Source of the DNA: Eubacteriales bacterium | GTDB taxonomy: Bacteria > Bacillota > Clostridia > Monoglobales > Firm-18 | Assembly: GCA_028697835.1 (NCBI GenBank) | Contig: JAQVDK010000005.1 | Location: 1 to 47,498 of the forward strand | DNA length: 47,498 nt | Reading direction: 5' to 3' | Program-made: the position numbers and the translations under genes | In this document: piece by piece, positions 31,700 to 41,077 of the stretch | Position numbering within the stretch: position 1 is the stretch's first letter | Layout of the letters: each line of letters starts with the position of its first letter | Notes under the pieces: model-generated | Told to the model about the DNA's origin: nothing | What the model saw: the letters and a program-made list of their open reading frames with translations, nothing else | The model's database searches: none

Positions 31700-33418
31700 T
31701 TATAATACTTTCAAATCCTTGATAAACATTTGGATTTTCTGCTCTCCTCTAAACTCATTTATGTCCAGTGTGCCAGCAACATCAACAATGTCGCCTATCT
31801 TTAATGTTTGGGCAAGCTTGCCCATGTTAAAGCCTACGGCTTCCAGTTCGCACCCATCACGCAGCAAGGAAAGCTTTATATGTTTTCCTTCGCTCATAGT
31901 TACAAGGCTTTTTATTCTTGCTTTATTGTATGAAAAAACCGGTATAGGGTTACCCATGCCATAGGGCTCAAGCTTTTTAAGGCTGCCAACGCTGTCTATC
32001 GTCAAATCCGAATTTTTCAAATTGGCATCAATTACCAGCGAAGGGATAAAGTCCTCCGGCGATAGTATATTATTAGCATAATTGTTGATTTTATCGGCAA
32101 ACTCCGCTATATTGCCGGCGCTAATCGAAAGTCCGGCAGCCAGCTCATGCCCGCCAAAATTGCTCAGCAAATCTTCACAGTGGCTTAAAGCCTCGAACAA
32201 ATTAAAGCTGCTGATGCTCCGCCCCGAGCCTTTGCCTTCTTCTCCATCTATAGATATCAAAATTGAAGGTTTGTAGTATTTTTCGGTTATCTTGGACGAT
32301 ACTATGCCGACAACACCCTGATGCCATCCTTTTGATGCAACAACCATAACTTTATTTTCGTGCAGATTGTTTTTTTCTATAATCTCTACAGCTTCTTTAA
32401 AAATTTCGCTTTCTATGCTTTGCCGTCGCTTATTTTCTTCGGTAAGCTCGTTTGCAATTTGCAAAGCCTTTTCGTAATCATCACACAAAAAAAGCTCCAA
32501 GCTTTTGTTGGCATTGCCAAGCCTTCCTGCCGCATTAATTCTTGGCGCAACAACAAAACCTATCTTTCCTGCGGTAATTGTTTTTTCCGCCAAGCCCGAA
32601 GCCTGCATAAGGGCTTTTATGCTTTTGTTCTCGCACAGGGACATGTATTTAAGCCCCAAGGAAACAAGTCGCCTGTTCTCATCGGTAAGCGGCACCACAT
32701 CCGCCACCGTCCCAAAACTTACAAGAGGCAGACAAGCCTTAGCCAACTCCTCGGAAAGTCCCCCTTCCAAAGCCGTAACAAGCTTAAACACCACCCCAAC
32801 TCCCGCAAGCTCCTTATATGGGTAGGGACAATCGGGCCGCTTAGGGTCAATAACGGCAACGCAGTCAGGGATACTGCTTTTACACTCATGATGGTCGGTA
32901 ACAACTACATCAATCCCAAGTCTTTTTGCATACTCTATCTCGTCCGCCGCCGCAATGCCCGTATCCACAGTAATAATAAGCTCTGTTCCGCCGGCTTTTA
33001 TTTTGTCCAAGGCGGCCAGATTCATCCCATAGCCTTCGTCTATACGGTCAGGTATGTAATAGCTAACACAAGCTCCCCTTTCCTTTAAATATAGGTATAA
33101 AACAGAGGTGCTTGTAACACCGTCGGCATCATAATCGCCGTAGATTGTTATCTTTTCGTTTTTATCCAAAGCATCTAAAATTCTTTCGACTGCCTTGTCC
33201 ATATCCTTTAACAAGAGAGGGTCATAAAACTTTTCTTTAAAAGTGGGTTTTATTGTAAATCCACCTACAACATCGGTTCTGTTTTGCAGAACCGATGCTG
33301 TAAGATGTGAAAGACCATACTCACTGCAAAGCCTTTCTACAAGCGTATCGTCGTAGTTTTTATAAATCCATTTTTTGTTGCCAATCATTAATTTATCACT
33401 GCTTTCATGGATTTTCAC
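31700..33418 (-). CDS. recJ: Single-strand-specific exonuclease RecJ
   Basis: A 572-residue 5'-3' single-strand DNA exonuclease of the DHH superfamily. Visible motifs are YGDYDADG with D95, D97 and D99, VDTG with D152, and D175-H176-H177 in VVTDHHE, followed by a DHHA1 domain (GRSISSFNLFEAL, FGGHELAAGLSI) and an OB-like C-terminal domain (about 460-572). Start is GTG 33418, preceded by AAAGGAA, overlapping the DUF4340 gene by 14 bases. It is near the short end of the RecJ length range. An 11-bp inverted repeat (33271-33297) lies inside the coding sequence. Confidence 0.94.
   Translation of the reverse strand: MKIHESSDKLMIGNKKWIYKNYDDTLVERLCSEYGLSHLTASVLQNRTDVVGGFTIKPTFKEKFYDPLLLKDMDKAVERILDALDKNEKITIYGDYDADGVTSTSVLYLYLKERGACVSYYIPDRIDEGYGMNLAALDKIKAGGTELIITVDTGIAAADEIEYAKRLGIDVVVTDHHECKSSIPDCVAVIDPKRPDCPYPYKELAGVGVVFKLVTALEGGLSEELAKACLPLVSFGTVADVVPLTDENRRLVSLGLKYMSLCENKSIKALMQASGLAEKTITAGKIGFVVAPRINAAGRLGNANKSLELFLCDDYEKALQIANELTEENKRRQSIESEIFKEAVEIIEKNNLHENKVMVVASKGWHQGVVGIVSSKITEKYYKPSILISIDGEEGKGSGRSISSFNLFEALSHCEDLLSNFGGHELAAGLSISAGNIAEFADKINNYANNILSPEDFIPSLVIDANLKNSDLTIDSVGSLKKLEPYGMGNPIPVFSYNKARIKSLVTMSEGKHIKLSLLRDGCELEAVGFNMGKLAQTLKIGDIVDVAGTLDINEFRGEQKIQMFIKDLKVL
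33271..33297. repeat. 11-bp perfect inverted repeat inside recJ
   Basis: CATCGGTTCTG and CAGAACCGATG flank a five-base loop. It lies in the early recJ coding region (codons about 41-49, encoding part of SVLQNRTD). As RNA it would be a stable hairpin; it might slow translation or be chance. Confidence 0.6.
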
Positions 33419-34784
33419 TAAATTCCTTTACTTTTTTCAACATAGTCTGAACTTGCTCTTTCATTACATAGTAGTTTGCTTTGCCGTTTACACTTATAGC
33501 AACGTATCTGTCGCCGTAAGCAATTCCCTGAACAACATCGTCGCTTCTTCCGTCGTTGAAAGTGAATGTGGTGGTAAACAGTATTTCCCCTGTGGGAGTT
33601 TCGGTAACATCACCTCTTATAAAAAGACCTATTATCTCTTGGTAAATCTTTTTAAAATCACTTTCGTAAGCTGTCTTTCCGTTTACGGAGTAGGTTGCAC
33701 TCTCGCCTTCGTGCTTTATCTCCAAGATGTATTCTTCACCCTGAGCGTCAATCCTTATTCTATCAACGCTTTCAATGTTTTGAATATACACCAAGGTGTC
33801 AATTAAATTCATAATGTCTATATCCTTATAAGAAAACAGCGATGATTTAAGCAGGTAAACATTAGGCTCTCCTTCAACTCTGACATAAACATTATCTTCC
33901 TCAGGCCTACCCAAAGCAAAATTTACAGCCTTTTCGACAGTTTCTTCACCTTTATTTTCGGTGTATTTAAAACCAATTACATAGCCTGGATTATCCAAGC
34001 CGTACGGTGCATAGGAAGATGGATTATCATCAACAAAAGTGGTAACGTCAAAGCCGGATATTTTCTTTAAGATGTCATTTTCCAAGAAATAACTGTTTGC
34101 GTCCCTGCTGTAAGGCGAAACCATTTTCCATGAACTAAAGCCCAAGCTGTTATCCGACAGCTCGTCCTCGGTTTTTGCCTGCAAAATAATGGTTTCGTTT
34201 TTTCTTTTTATTGAAACTTCAGTCAAAGTGGCAGGGTCTATTGAAGCTAAAACCTTGTCCCTGTAGTGGTCAAGCTCTGCCAAAAAGCCTTCAATTTTTG
34301 ACGAATATACAGAATATATTTTCTCGTCATTTGCCAGTTTAAAATAATATCCTGTACCTGTGGGAGTTTTTCTTCCCACAACAAATTTTTGCTCACTGCC
34401 GTCTGCAAGCTTTATAGAAGGTGTTCCTAAAGGCTCGTCAAAGCCAAAAAGCGACAAGTCGCCGGTATCCTCAATTAACACGTCTGCATTAATGCTTGCA
34501 AAATCATACGCCAAATTGTCTATGCGCACATTGTTTAGCTTAATGTTTTCCTTGCCTATAACATACCATTTTTCATCTTTTTTTTCAAATGTATATGAAT
34601 GGTCCGGTGTAGCAATGGTCATGGAAACAATATTATCCTTTTCCGTTTTGAATATCGAAATCGTTTCGGATGGTGTATATCCGTCATCCTGCTCTTTTTC
34701 CGGGGCGGATAACTTGTTAACTAAAAAGTATGCGCCAACGAGAAGCAAAACGGCAACGCCAATGAGTATAATTCTTTTTTTCAC
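33405..34784 (-). CDS. DUF4340-domain protein, part of a Gld-type ABC export cassette
   Basis: A 459-residue protein with an N-terminal signal-anchor helix (about residues 4-22) and a long extracytoplasmic region made of repeated beta-rich units, each with features such as FGLDEPxG-type turns (for example LFGFDEPLGTPSIKLADGSEQKFVVGRK), characteristic of DUF4340. These are usually encoded after GldG-like ABC auxiliary proteins. Start is GTG 34784, overlapping the GldG-like stop as GTGA, with TTAGGAGG upstream. Function unknown; it could be an extracellular partner of the transporter. Confidence 0.85.
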   Translation of the reverse strand: MKKRIILIGVAVLLLVGAYFLVNKLSAPEKEQDDGYTPSETISIFKTEKDNIVSMTIATPDHSYTFEKKDEKWYVIGKENIKLNNVRIDNLAYDFASINADVLIEDTGDLSLFGFDEPLGTPSIKLADGSEQKFVVGRKTPTGTGYYFKLANDEKIYSVYSSKIEGFLAELDHYRDKVLASIDPATLTEVSIKRKNETIILQAKTEDELSDNSLGFSSWKMVSPYSRDANSYFLENDILKKISGFDVTTFVDDNPSSYAPYGLDNPGYVIGFKYTENKGEETVEKAVNFALGRPEEDNVYVRVEGEPNVYLLKSSLFSYKDIDIMNLIDTLVYIQNIESVDRIRIDAQGEEYILEIKHEGESATYSVNGKTAYESDFKKIYQEIIGLFIRGDVTETPTGEILFTTTFTFNDGRSDDVVQGIAYGDRYVAISVNGKANYYVMKEQVQTMLKKVKEFSENP

Positions 34785-36178
34785 AGATGACGCCTCCTAA
34801 TCCATGTTACAAGCCCCCAAACCAGTACCAAGACAGGGATAAATATTATGAAAACCAAGCGCCAAATGTCATAATCCTGCTGTTTTATGTCCAGTCTGGA
34901 GCTTAAAACACTCTTAGGTCTTATATTTACAACGTTAGTATTGTCAATTTGCCAGTTAACGCTGCTTAAGAAAAAGTCCTCGTTCATGGGCAAAAACTGC
35001 TCCGAAAGGAAAAGTGATGAGCCCATAACAAATATTTTCGATGTTTCTTTGCTATTTTCATAGGTTTTTGTTGCGACAACAGCCAAATTTAAAGGACCCT
35101 GGGCAACATCATTTGGGTTTTCTGCGGAAAATGCAACAGATTTTGCAGTAGATGTCAAAAGCGGCTCGATTTTAACCAAATTCTTTTCTTCCCACAGGGG
35201 CTTAATGCTTCTTGACAGATAAGTTACAACATTAATTTTGTTTGATACTATGGCGTTTGTAATGCTGTGCGGCTTTACATCGGGAACAAAGCAGTAAGGT
35301 GTGTTGGAAAGCACCCTTGTAGTATCGCCTTCATATACCGCGTTTCGCTCTACAACAATTCCGTTGTCATACAAATAGCCTTCAAGCTTTGGAAGGTGCG
35401 GCGTGTCAACATCAAAATAAATTTGTATGCTTTTTCCGCTCCTTAGGTAATTGTCCAAATAATCTATTTCTTCTGGTGTAAAGTCTGTTTTGGGCGAAAC
35501 AATTATAAACATATTATATTCATCTGAAAAGCCTTCGGACAAAGTATGCACTTTTTCTACGGCAATATTGTCGTCTTTTAAAGCCTGTTCTGCTGCGTTT
35601 AAAGTAGCTTCCCCATGCCCTTGGGTAAACGCAACAGCCATATCCGATGCCTTAGACAAAGACAAAAGTGCCGATGTTATCTTATATTCTGCTTGAAACT
35701 GGTCATTTTGACCGGTATATGAGCTGTATGACCTAAGCTCCGAAGAAGGGACTATCCTGAACTTTTCCCCGTTGTCCAATATTATCGAGCCGTTTGTTAT
35801 GTTTGAATTTAATGTGTTGTATTTTTGAACAGACATGGGGTTTTTTACCGGGTCAACGGTGGATAGTCTGAAATTCTTGTTAAGGTTTACATATCTTGTT
35901 AGAAGCTCCCTTGTTTGGGTGTCCTCCTGGCTTGTTGCAGACTGAACAACAATAATATCTACCGGTTTGTCTATCGACTTGGCAATTTCTATTGTTTGCT
36001 CGGAAAGCTCAAAGATTTTATTTTCCGTAAGGTCTATCTTTAAAGTAAACTTATCCGAAAGCGTTCCTACGATAAGATTTAAAAGTATAACTACGGCAAC
36101 AAACCCTGCAAAGGTTGCAACAGAGCCCGAGCCGTATATAAATCGTTTGTCAGTGAAAAACTTTTTTAACCCTTTCAT
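34781..36178 (-). CDS. GldG-like ABC transporter auxiliary protein
   Basis: A 465-residue protein with a transmembrane helix near the N terminus (about 17-40) and another at the C terminus (about 435-460, ending in a basic WIRRRHL tail). Between them is an extracytoplasmic ABC_transp_aux/GldG-type domain (DENKIFELSEQT-like start, VVSPKTDFTPEEIDYLDNYL in the middle). ATG 36178 is chosen; the codon before it, TTG, is an alternative. A run of G precedes it as the ribosome binding site. In Bacteroidetes, GldG acts with GldA and GldF in gliding motility; in this organism the role is unknown. Confidence 0.87.
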   Translation of the reverse strand: MKGLKKFFTDKRFIYGSGSVATFAGFVAVVILLNLIVGTLSDKFTLKIDLTENKIFELSEQTIEIAKSIDKPVDIIVVQSATSQEDTQTRELLTRYVNLNKNFRLSTVDPVKNPMSVQKYNTLNSNITNGSIILDNGEKFRIVPSSELRSYSSYTGQNDQFQAEYKITSALLSLSKASDMAVAFTQGHGEATLNAAEQALKDDNIAVEKVHTLSEGFSDEYNMFIIVSPKTDFTPEEIDYLDNYLRSGKSIQIYFDVDTPHLPKLEGYLYDNGIVVERNAVYEGDTTRVLSNTPYCFVPDVKPHSITNAIVSNKINVVTYLSRSIKPLWEEKNLVKIEPLLTSTAKSVAFSAENPNDVAQGPLNLAVVATKTYENSKETSKIFVMGSSLFLSEQFLPMNEDFFLSSVNWQIDNTNVVNIRPKSVLSSRLDIKQQDYDIWRLVFIIFIPVLVLVWGLVTWIRRRHL

Positions 36179-36195
36179 CAAAACATTCCCCCCCT

Positions 36196-36900
36196 TTAGC
36201 TCCAGCGTTTCTTTTCTATTGTCTGGACGGTTAAAAATATGAAAACAGAAGCAAAACTGATAAAATAGACAACAGAAGACAGGCTAAGTATTCCGGTTGT
36301 AAACTCTTGATAGCGTTTTAAAACAGAAAGCCATTCAATGACTTTTTTAAATATTTCGTTGGTTATTGTAGATGCAATCCAGTCGGTAAGCCATATGAAA
36401 AGCATTACCACAAAGCTTATGATAGCTGCGGTAATCTGGCTTTCGGTTGATGCGGATACAAAAACACCTATGGCTATAAGAGATGAGCCAAGAAGGAAAA
36501 ATCCAAGGTAGTGCCCCAAAATACTGTATATAAGAGGGTCACCATATAAAAACATTACCGCAGGATAAGCCATGGTAATAAAAAGAGTTAATCCAAACAA
36601 AGCGGAAGCGGAAAAATACTTGCCAATGACAATTTGCGTTACGGTTACAGGTGACGTTAGAAGTAGCTGGTCGGTTTTGTTTTTTACTTCCTCCGTAAAA
36701 AGCCGCATGGTAAGCATTGGCACCAAAAATATGAAAATAAAAGTCAGGTTTGCAAAGAAATACGACATATCGCTTATCGCATAGTACAAATTGTTTGCAA
36801 CAAAAAACCAGCCTGAAATCAAAAGGGTGATTCCAAGATAGATATAACCTATGGACGATGTGAAATATGACTTTAACTCTCTTTTAAATATCGCTGTCAT
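36196..36900 (-). CDS. ABC-2 type permease (GldF-like)
   Basis: A 234-residue integral membrane protein with about six transmembrane helices, of the ABC-2/GldF permease type. The FKRELKSYFTSSIGYIYLG start and the LLTSPVTVTQIVIGKY segment between helices two and three are typical of the coupling-helix region. It overlaps the ATPase gene by 17 bases. It should form the membrane channel with the ATPase upstream and the GldG-like partner downstream. Confidence 0.9.
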   Translation of the reverse strand: MTAIFKRELKSYFTSSIGYIYLGITLLISGWFFVANNLYYAISDMSYFFANLTFIFIFLVPMLTMRLFTEEVKNKTDQLLLTSPVTVTQIVIGKYFSASALFGLTLFITMAYPAVMFLYGDPLIYSILGHYLGFFLLGSSLIAIGVFVSASTESQITAAIISFVVMLFIWLTDWIASTITNEIFKKVIEWLSVLKRYQEFTTGILSLSSVVYFISFASVFIFLTVQTIEKKRWS

Positions 36901-37936
36901 TGTCTGTACCCTCCTTTGCGGTCATTTCTGTATCTGTATTGGCATCTGTATTGGCATCTTCCGAAGGTGCTTCTTCGGTTAGGGTCTTTTCAACCTCTTC
37001 ACCGGCTTCTTCCACAGTAGTTAACTTCAAGAACACATCTTCAAGTGAAAGATTTTGCGTTTTAAGTAAAAGAATTGGCATTTTATGCTCTGCCAAAGCA
37101 AAAAACACTTCTCTTCTTATATCGCTTTCGTATGTTTTTATAAAGTAGTCGAAAATATTATCTTCTACTTTTTTAGACGAAATAAATTCTATACCCTCAA
37201 TGGTATTTAAAACCTGATTAACCTTTTCGTTTTCGCCTTCAATGCGAACGGTAAAATCGGTGCTGTTTGACAGGTTTTTGGAAAGGTTTTCCGGAGTGTC
37301 GCTTGCAACCAGGCGGCCGTTATTTATAATAATTACACGTTCGCATATGGCGCTTACTTCCGGAAGTATGTGGGAGCTTAAAATAATTGTACGCTCCCTG
37401 CCAAGCTCTTTAATAACATTTCGTATTTCGTTTATTTGCTTTGGGTCAAGGCCTACGGTCGGCTCGTCAAGTATTAAAATTTCGGGGTTGCCCAAAAGGG
37501 CCTGCGCCAAGCCGACACGCTGCTTGTAACCTTTTGAAAGGTTTTTAATAAGCCTATGGCTTACATCGCTTATCCTTACTGTTTCCATAATGCCGGCAAT
37601 ATGCTCGGACCTGTTTGGCAGCTTGATTTTCTTTAAATCATATACGAAATCCAAATAATCAATAACGGTCATATCCATGTAAAGGGGAGGCTGCTCCGGC
37701 AGATAGCCAATCTTTCGCTTTACCTCCTCGGGATGCTTGAGCACATCAAGACCATCTACAACTACCTTTCCCTCTGTACAAGAAAGGTAGCCTGTGATAA
37801 TGTTCATTGTGGTTGTTTTGCCGGCTCCGTTGGGTCCTAAAAATCCCAATATTTCGCCTTTTTCAACCTTGAACGAAACATTGTCAACAGCCTTTTTCTT
37901 TCCGTATCTTTTTGTCAGATTAACAATTTCAATCAA
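36884..37936 (-). CDS. ABC transporter ATP-binding protein (GldA-like)
   Basis: A 350-residue ABC ATPase. Walker A GPNGAGKTT at 34-42, signature LSKGYKQRVGLAQAL near residue 135, Walker B ILILDEPTVGLDP near 153-165 and the H-loop ILSSHILPEV near 190 are all present. The family domain ends at about residue 305; a further acidic, Asp/Thr/Ala-rich tail of some 35 residues follows, containing two tandem copies of a 12-bp unit (36933-36956). It provides energy to the permease downstream. Fourteen bases separate it from aspS. Confidence 0.93.
   Translation of the reverse strand: MIEIVNLTKRYGKKKAVDNVSFKVEKGEILGFLGPNGAGKTTTMNIITGYLSCTEGKVVVDGLDVLKHPEEVKRKIGYLPEQPPLYMDMTVIDYLDFVYDLKKIKLPNRSEHIAGIMETVRISDVSHRLIKNLSKGYKQRVGLAQALLGNPEILILDEPTVGLDPKQINEIRNVIKELGRERTIILSSHILPEVSAICERVIIINNGRLVASDTPENLSKNLSNSTDFTVRIEGENEKVNQVLNTIEGIEFISSKKVEDNIFDYFIKTYESDIRREVFFALAEHKMPILLLKTQNLSLEDVFLKLTTVEEAGEEVEKTLTEEAPSEDANTDANTDTEMTAKEGTDNDSDI
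36933..36956 (-). repeat. 12-bp tandem repeat in the ABC ATPase tail
   Basis: Two exact direct copies of TCTGTATTGGCA (plus strand) encode a duplicated ANTD unit in the acidic tail. Probably slippage or small duplication in a disordered region. Confidence 0.8.
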
Positions 37937-37950
37937 ACAAATACCCTCCT

Positions 37951-39738
37951 CTACTCAATGTTTACAACCTTAATACCAAGCTCCATAAGCTGTTTGGGGT
38001 CAACCACATCCGGTGCGTTAGTCATGGGCTCCGATGCGTTTTGCACTTTAGGGAATGCCATAACGTCACGAATGGACTCGCTGCCTGTAAGCAGCATAAT
38101 CAATCGGTCAAGCCCGTAGGCTATGCCGCCGTGTGGTGGTGTTCCATATTTAAAAGCGTCCAAAAGATAGCCAAACCGCTCATGTGCCACTTCTTTTGAA
38201 AAGCCCAGTAAAGAGAACATTTTTGACTGCAATTCGCTGTCATAAATCCTAATTGAACCGCCGCCAAGCTCGCATCCGTTTAAAACAATATCATAAGCCT
38301 TGGCACGTACTTTAAGAGGGTCAGTATCCAAAAGGTCCAAATCTTCGTCCATTGGCGAGGTGAACGGGTGATGGATTGCCACATATCTTTTAAGTTCGTC
38401 ATCATACTCAAGCAGCGGAAACTGCGTAACCCAAAGGAAGTTAAATTTGCTTTTGTCAATAAGGTTAAGCCTTTGGGCAAGCTCCAGCCTTAGGTTGCCA
38501 AGGGCATCAAAAACAATCTCGTCTTTGTCGGCAACAAACAAAATCACGTCGCCAACTTCCCCGTTTGCCCTTTCCAACATGGCTTTTATTTCATCATCGG
38601 TAAAGAACTTTGTTATTGGCGATTTTAGCTCACCTTCGGCAATGGTAATCCACGCAAGCCCCTTTGCACGATAAATTTTTACAAAATCAACCAAACCGTC
38701 AAGGTCACGCCTTGAAAGCTTGTCTGCCCCGCCTTTTACGTTTATTGCCCTTACACTTCCGCCTGTTGCTACAACATCTGCAAACACCTTAAAGCCGCAA
38801 CCGCGGACTACGTCGGACATGTCTATAAGCTCCATTTCAAAGCGGGTGTCCGGTTTGTCCGAGCCAAACCTTTCCATTGCTTCCTTGTATGAAATTCTTG
38901 GGAAAGGCGTTTCGACTTTTACGCCGATTGTTTTTTCAAATATTTCAGCAATCAAGCCTTCATTAATGGAAATAATATCGTCTATATCCACAAAGGACAT
39001 CTCAACGTCTATTTGGGTAAACTCAGGCTGCCTGTCCGCACGAAGGTCCTCGTCACGAAAACAACGGGCGATTTGGAAATACTTGTCCATTCCCGCAACC
39101 ATTAAAAGCTGCTTATAAAGCTGCGGTGACTGGGGCAGAGCGTAAAACTTACCGTTTTGGACACGGCTGGGGACCAAATAGTCCCGAGCGCCCTCGGGCG
39201 TGCTTTTTATAAGCATTGGAGTTTCAATTTCCAAAAATCCGTTTCTGTTAAAATAGTCACGTGCAACAAAACACGCCTTATGACGAAGGGCAATGTTTCT
39301 TTGCATATCCGCACGTCTAAGGTCAAGATAGCGGTATTTTAAGCGAACCTGCTCGTTTGTGTCTATGTCCTCCTCAATATAGAAAGGAGGTGTTTCGGAT
39401 TTTGAATAAATTACAAGCTTCTTTGCCACAAGTTCAATTTCGCCTGTTTTAATGTTGGGGTTGTATGTTTCCGGGTCACGCTCTCGGATTACACCGCTAA
39501 CCCCAATAACATATTCGCTTCTTATGGTTTCTGCAAGGTTGAAGACTTCCTCTCCGGACTCTTCGTTGAACACAACCTGCATTACTCCCGTTCTGTCACG
39601 AAGGTCAACAAATATAACACCTCCAAGGTCGCGGTTTTTAGCCGCCCAACCCATAAGTGTGATTGTTTTTCCTGCGTCGGCTTTTGTAGGCTCCGCGCAG
39701 TAGCATGTACGTTTTAAACCAGCCAATCCTTTTTGCAT
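37951..39738 (-). CDS. aspS: Aspartyl-tRNA synthetase
   Basis: A 595-residue bacterial-type class IIb synthetase. The N-terminal OB-fold anticodon-binding domain includes GWAAKNRDLGGVIFVDLRDRTG; class II motif 2 is near FRDEDLRADRQPEFTQ; a GAD insertion lies at about 290-420; motif 3 GLDRLIML is near the end. ATG 39738 has GGAG upstream; ten more codons are open upstream but without a site. The 87-base gap to hisS has no T-box that I can see. Whether it is discriminating or charges tRNA-Asn also cannot be decided. Confidence 0.96.
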   Translation of the reverse strand: MQKGLAGLKRTCYCAEPTKADAGKTITLMGWAAKNRDLGGVIFVDLRDRTGVMQVVFNEESGEEVFNLAETIRSEYVIGVSGVIRERDPETYNPNIKTGEIELVAKKLVIYSKSETPPFYIEEDIDTNEQVRLKYRYLDLRRADMQRNIALRHKACFVARDYFNRNGFLEIETPMLIKSTPEGARDYLVPSRVQNGKFYALPQSPQLYKQLLMVAGMDKYFQIARCFRDEDLRADRQPEFTQIDVEMSFVDIDDIISINEGLIAEIFEKTIGVKVETPFPRISYKEAMERFGSDKPDTRFEMELIDMSDVVRGCGFKVFADVVATGGSVRAINVKGGADKLSRRDLDGLVDFVKIYRAKGLAWITIAEGELKSPITKFFTDDEIKAMLERANGEVGDVILFVADKDEIVFDALGNLRLELAQRLNLIDKSKFNFLWVTQFPLLEYDDELKRYVAIHHPFTSPMDEDLDLLDTDPLKVRAKAYDIVLNGCELGGGSIRIYDSELQSKMFSLLGFSKEVAHERFGYLLDAFKYGTPPHGGIAYGLDRLIMLLTGSESIRDVMAFPKVQNASEPMTNAPDVVDPKQLMELGIKVVNIE

Positions 39739-39825
39739 ACTATATTCTCCATTCCGCCAATTTGGCATTTTTTTGTTTTGTAATTAAATGAAAAATAGCC
39801 ATTGTTTTTCTTCGTTTTATTTTTA

Positions 39826-41073
39826 TTATAAATAGTTTTTAAGCTGTGATGAAAGGTCATTTAAAGTAACGTCGGTTTGCTCTCCTGTTTCCATGTTTTT
39901 AAGCTTGGCACTTCCCGAATTTATTTCATCATCACCTAAAACTATTACAAATCTTGCACCAATTTTATCCGCATATTTCATCTGTGCCTTAACGCTTCTT
40001 CCCACAAGGTCCTTTTCGCAGCGGATTCCTTCTTTTCTAAGCTCAAAAGCCAGCTTTTGCGCATATATTGCGGCATTATCCCCGATTGACGAAATATAAA
40101 GGTCGGCTCCACTTGGCTTTTGGGGAAACAAATTCCTGCTTTCAAGGGCCATTATAAGCCTTTCCAATCCCAACCCAAAGCCTATTCCGGGAATGCTTGG
40201 TCCACCCAATTCCTCAACCAAATGGTTATACCTTCCTCCGCCTGCAATAACCATATTGTCTGACTTTATTTCAAAAACCGTGGTTGTGTAATAGTCAAGC
40301 CCTCGGACAATAGTGGGGTCAATGCCATAAGATATCCCCATTGCATCCATAAGTGATTTAACATTATCAAAATGCTCGTTGCACTCTTCGCACTGCTCGT
40401 CAATTATCATAGGAGCCTTGTGACCTATTTCCTTGCAGACGGGGTTTTTGCAGTCTATAATCCTCATAGGGTTTTTGTCAAGCCTTGAAAGGCAGGTACT
40501 ACAAAGCTTATCCTTGTAATCCGTAAAATATTCAATCAGTTTTTCATGGTAAGCCGGACGGCATTTGGGGCATCCGACACTGTTTATGAATATGCCCAGG
40601 TTGTCAAACTTAAGCGTTTCGAAAAATACTTTTGCAAGGGATATAATCTCTGCGTCCATCTGAGGCGAGGCGGAGCCAAATGCCTCAATGCCGAACTGGT
40701 GAAACTCCCTAAGCCTTCCTGCCTGGGGCTTTTCGTATCTGTAGCAAGACAGATTATAATAAAGCTTTGCAGGGGCAGCCTCGGCATAAAGGTTGTTTTC
40801 CAGGTATGCACGAACTACACCGGCAGTACCTTCCGGACGAAGTGTTATGCTTCTTCCGCCTTTATCTTCAAAGGTGTACATTTCCTTTTGAACCACATCG
40901 GAGGTATCCCCCACTCCACGCTCATAAAGCTCGGTATGCTCAAAAACAGGAACTCTTATTTCCTTGTACCCAAAAACATCACAAACCTGGTGAATTTTAC
41001 TTTCCACATAATGCCATTTATAAACCTCGGCAGGTGTAATGTCTTTGGTGCCTCTTGGCGCTTTGGTAAACAT
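39826..41073 (-). CDS. hisS: Histidyl-tRNA synthetase
   Basis: A 415-residue class II synthetase. APRGTKDITP at the start, motif 2 with LRPEGTAGVVRAY and CYRYEKPQAGRLREFHQFGIE, the histidine-specific RGLDYYTTTVFEI, and motif 3 GFGLGLERL are present, followed by the anticodon-binding domain (about 320-415). The gene starts four bases after the FAH-family gene. No T-box leader precedes it. Confidence 0.97.
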   Translation of the reverse strand: MFTKAPRGTKDITPAEVYKWHYVESKIHQVCDVFGYKEIRVPVFEHTELYERGVGDTSDVVQKEMYTFEDKGGRSITLRPEGTAGVVRAYLENNLYAEAAPAKLYYNLSCYRYEKPQAGRLREFHQFGIEAFGSASPQMDAEIISLAKVFFETLKFDNLGIFINSVGCPKCRPAYHEKLIEYFTDYKDKLCSTCLSRLDKNPMRIIDCKNPVCKEIGHKAPMIIDEQCEECNEHFDNVKSLMDAMGISYGIDPTIVRGLDYYTTTVFEIKSDNMVIAGGGRYNHLVEELGGPSIPGIGFGLGLERLIMALESRNLFPQKPSGADLYISSIGDNAAIYAQKLAFELRKEGIRCEKDLVGRSVKAQMKYADKIGARFVIVLGDDEINSGSAKLKNMETGEQTDVTLNDLSSQLKNYL

Positions 41074-41077
41074 GTCA

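Noticed and set aside
32360-33088. A 242-codon open frame on the plus strand within recJ
   Set aside because: It is antisense to a well-supported recJ, has no recognisable protein motif and no good ribosome binding site; frames of this kind arise from the codon bias of the real gene.
39739-39825. A T-box riboswitch in the hisS-aspS gap
   Set aside because: No T-box consensus or specifier-loop structure is visible; only a short GCCAATTTGGC palindrome, whose stem would be too small.
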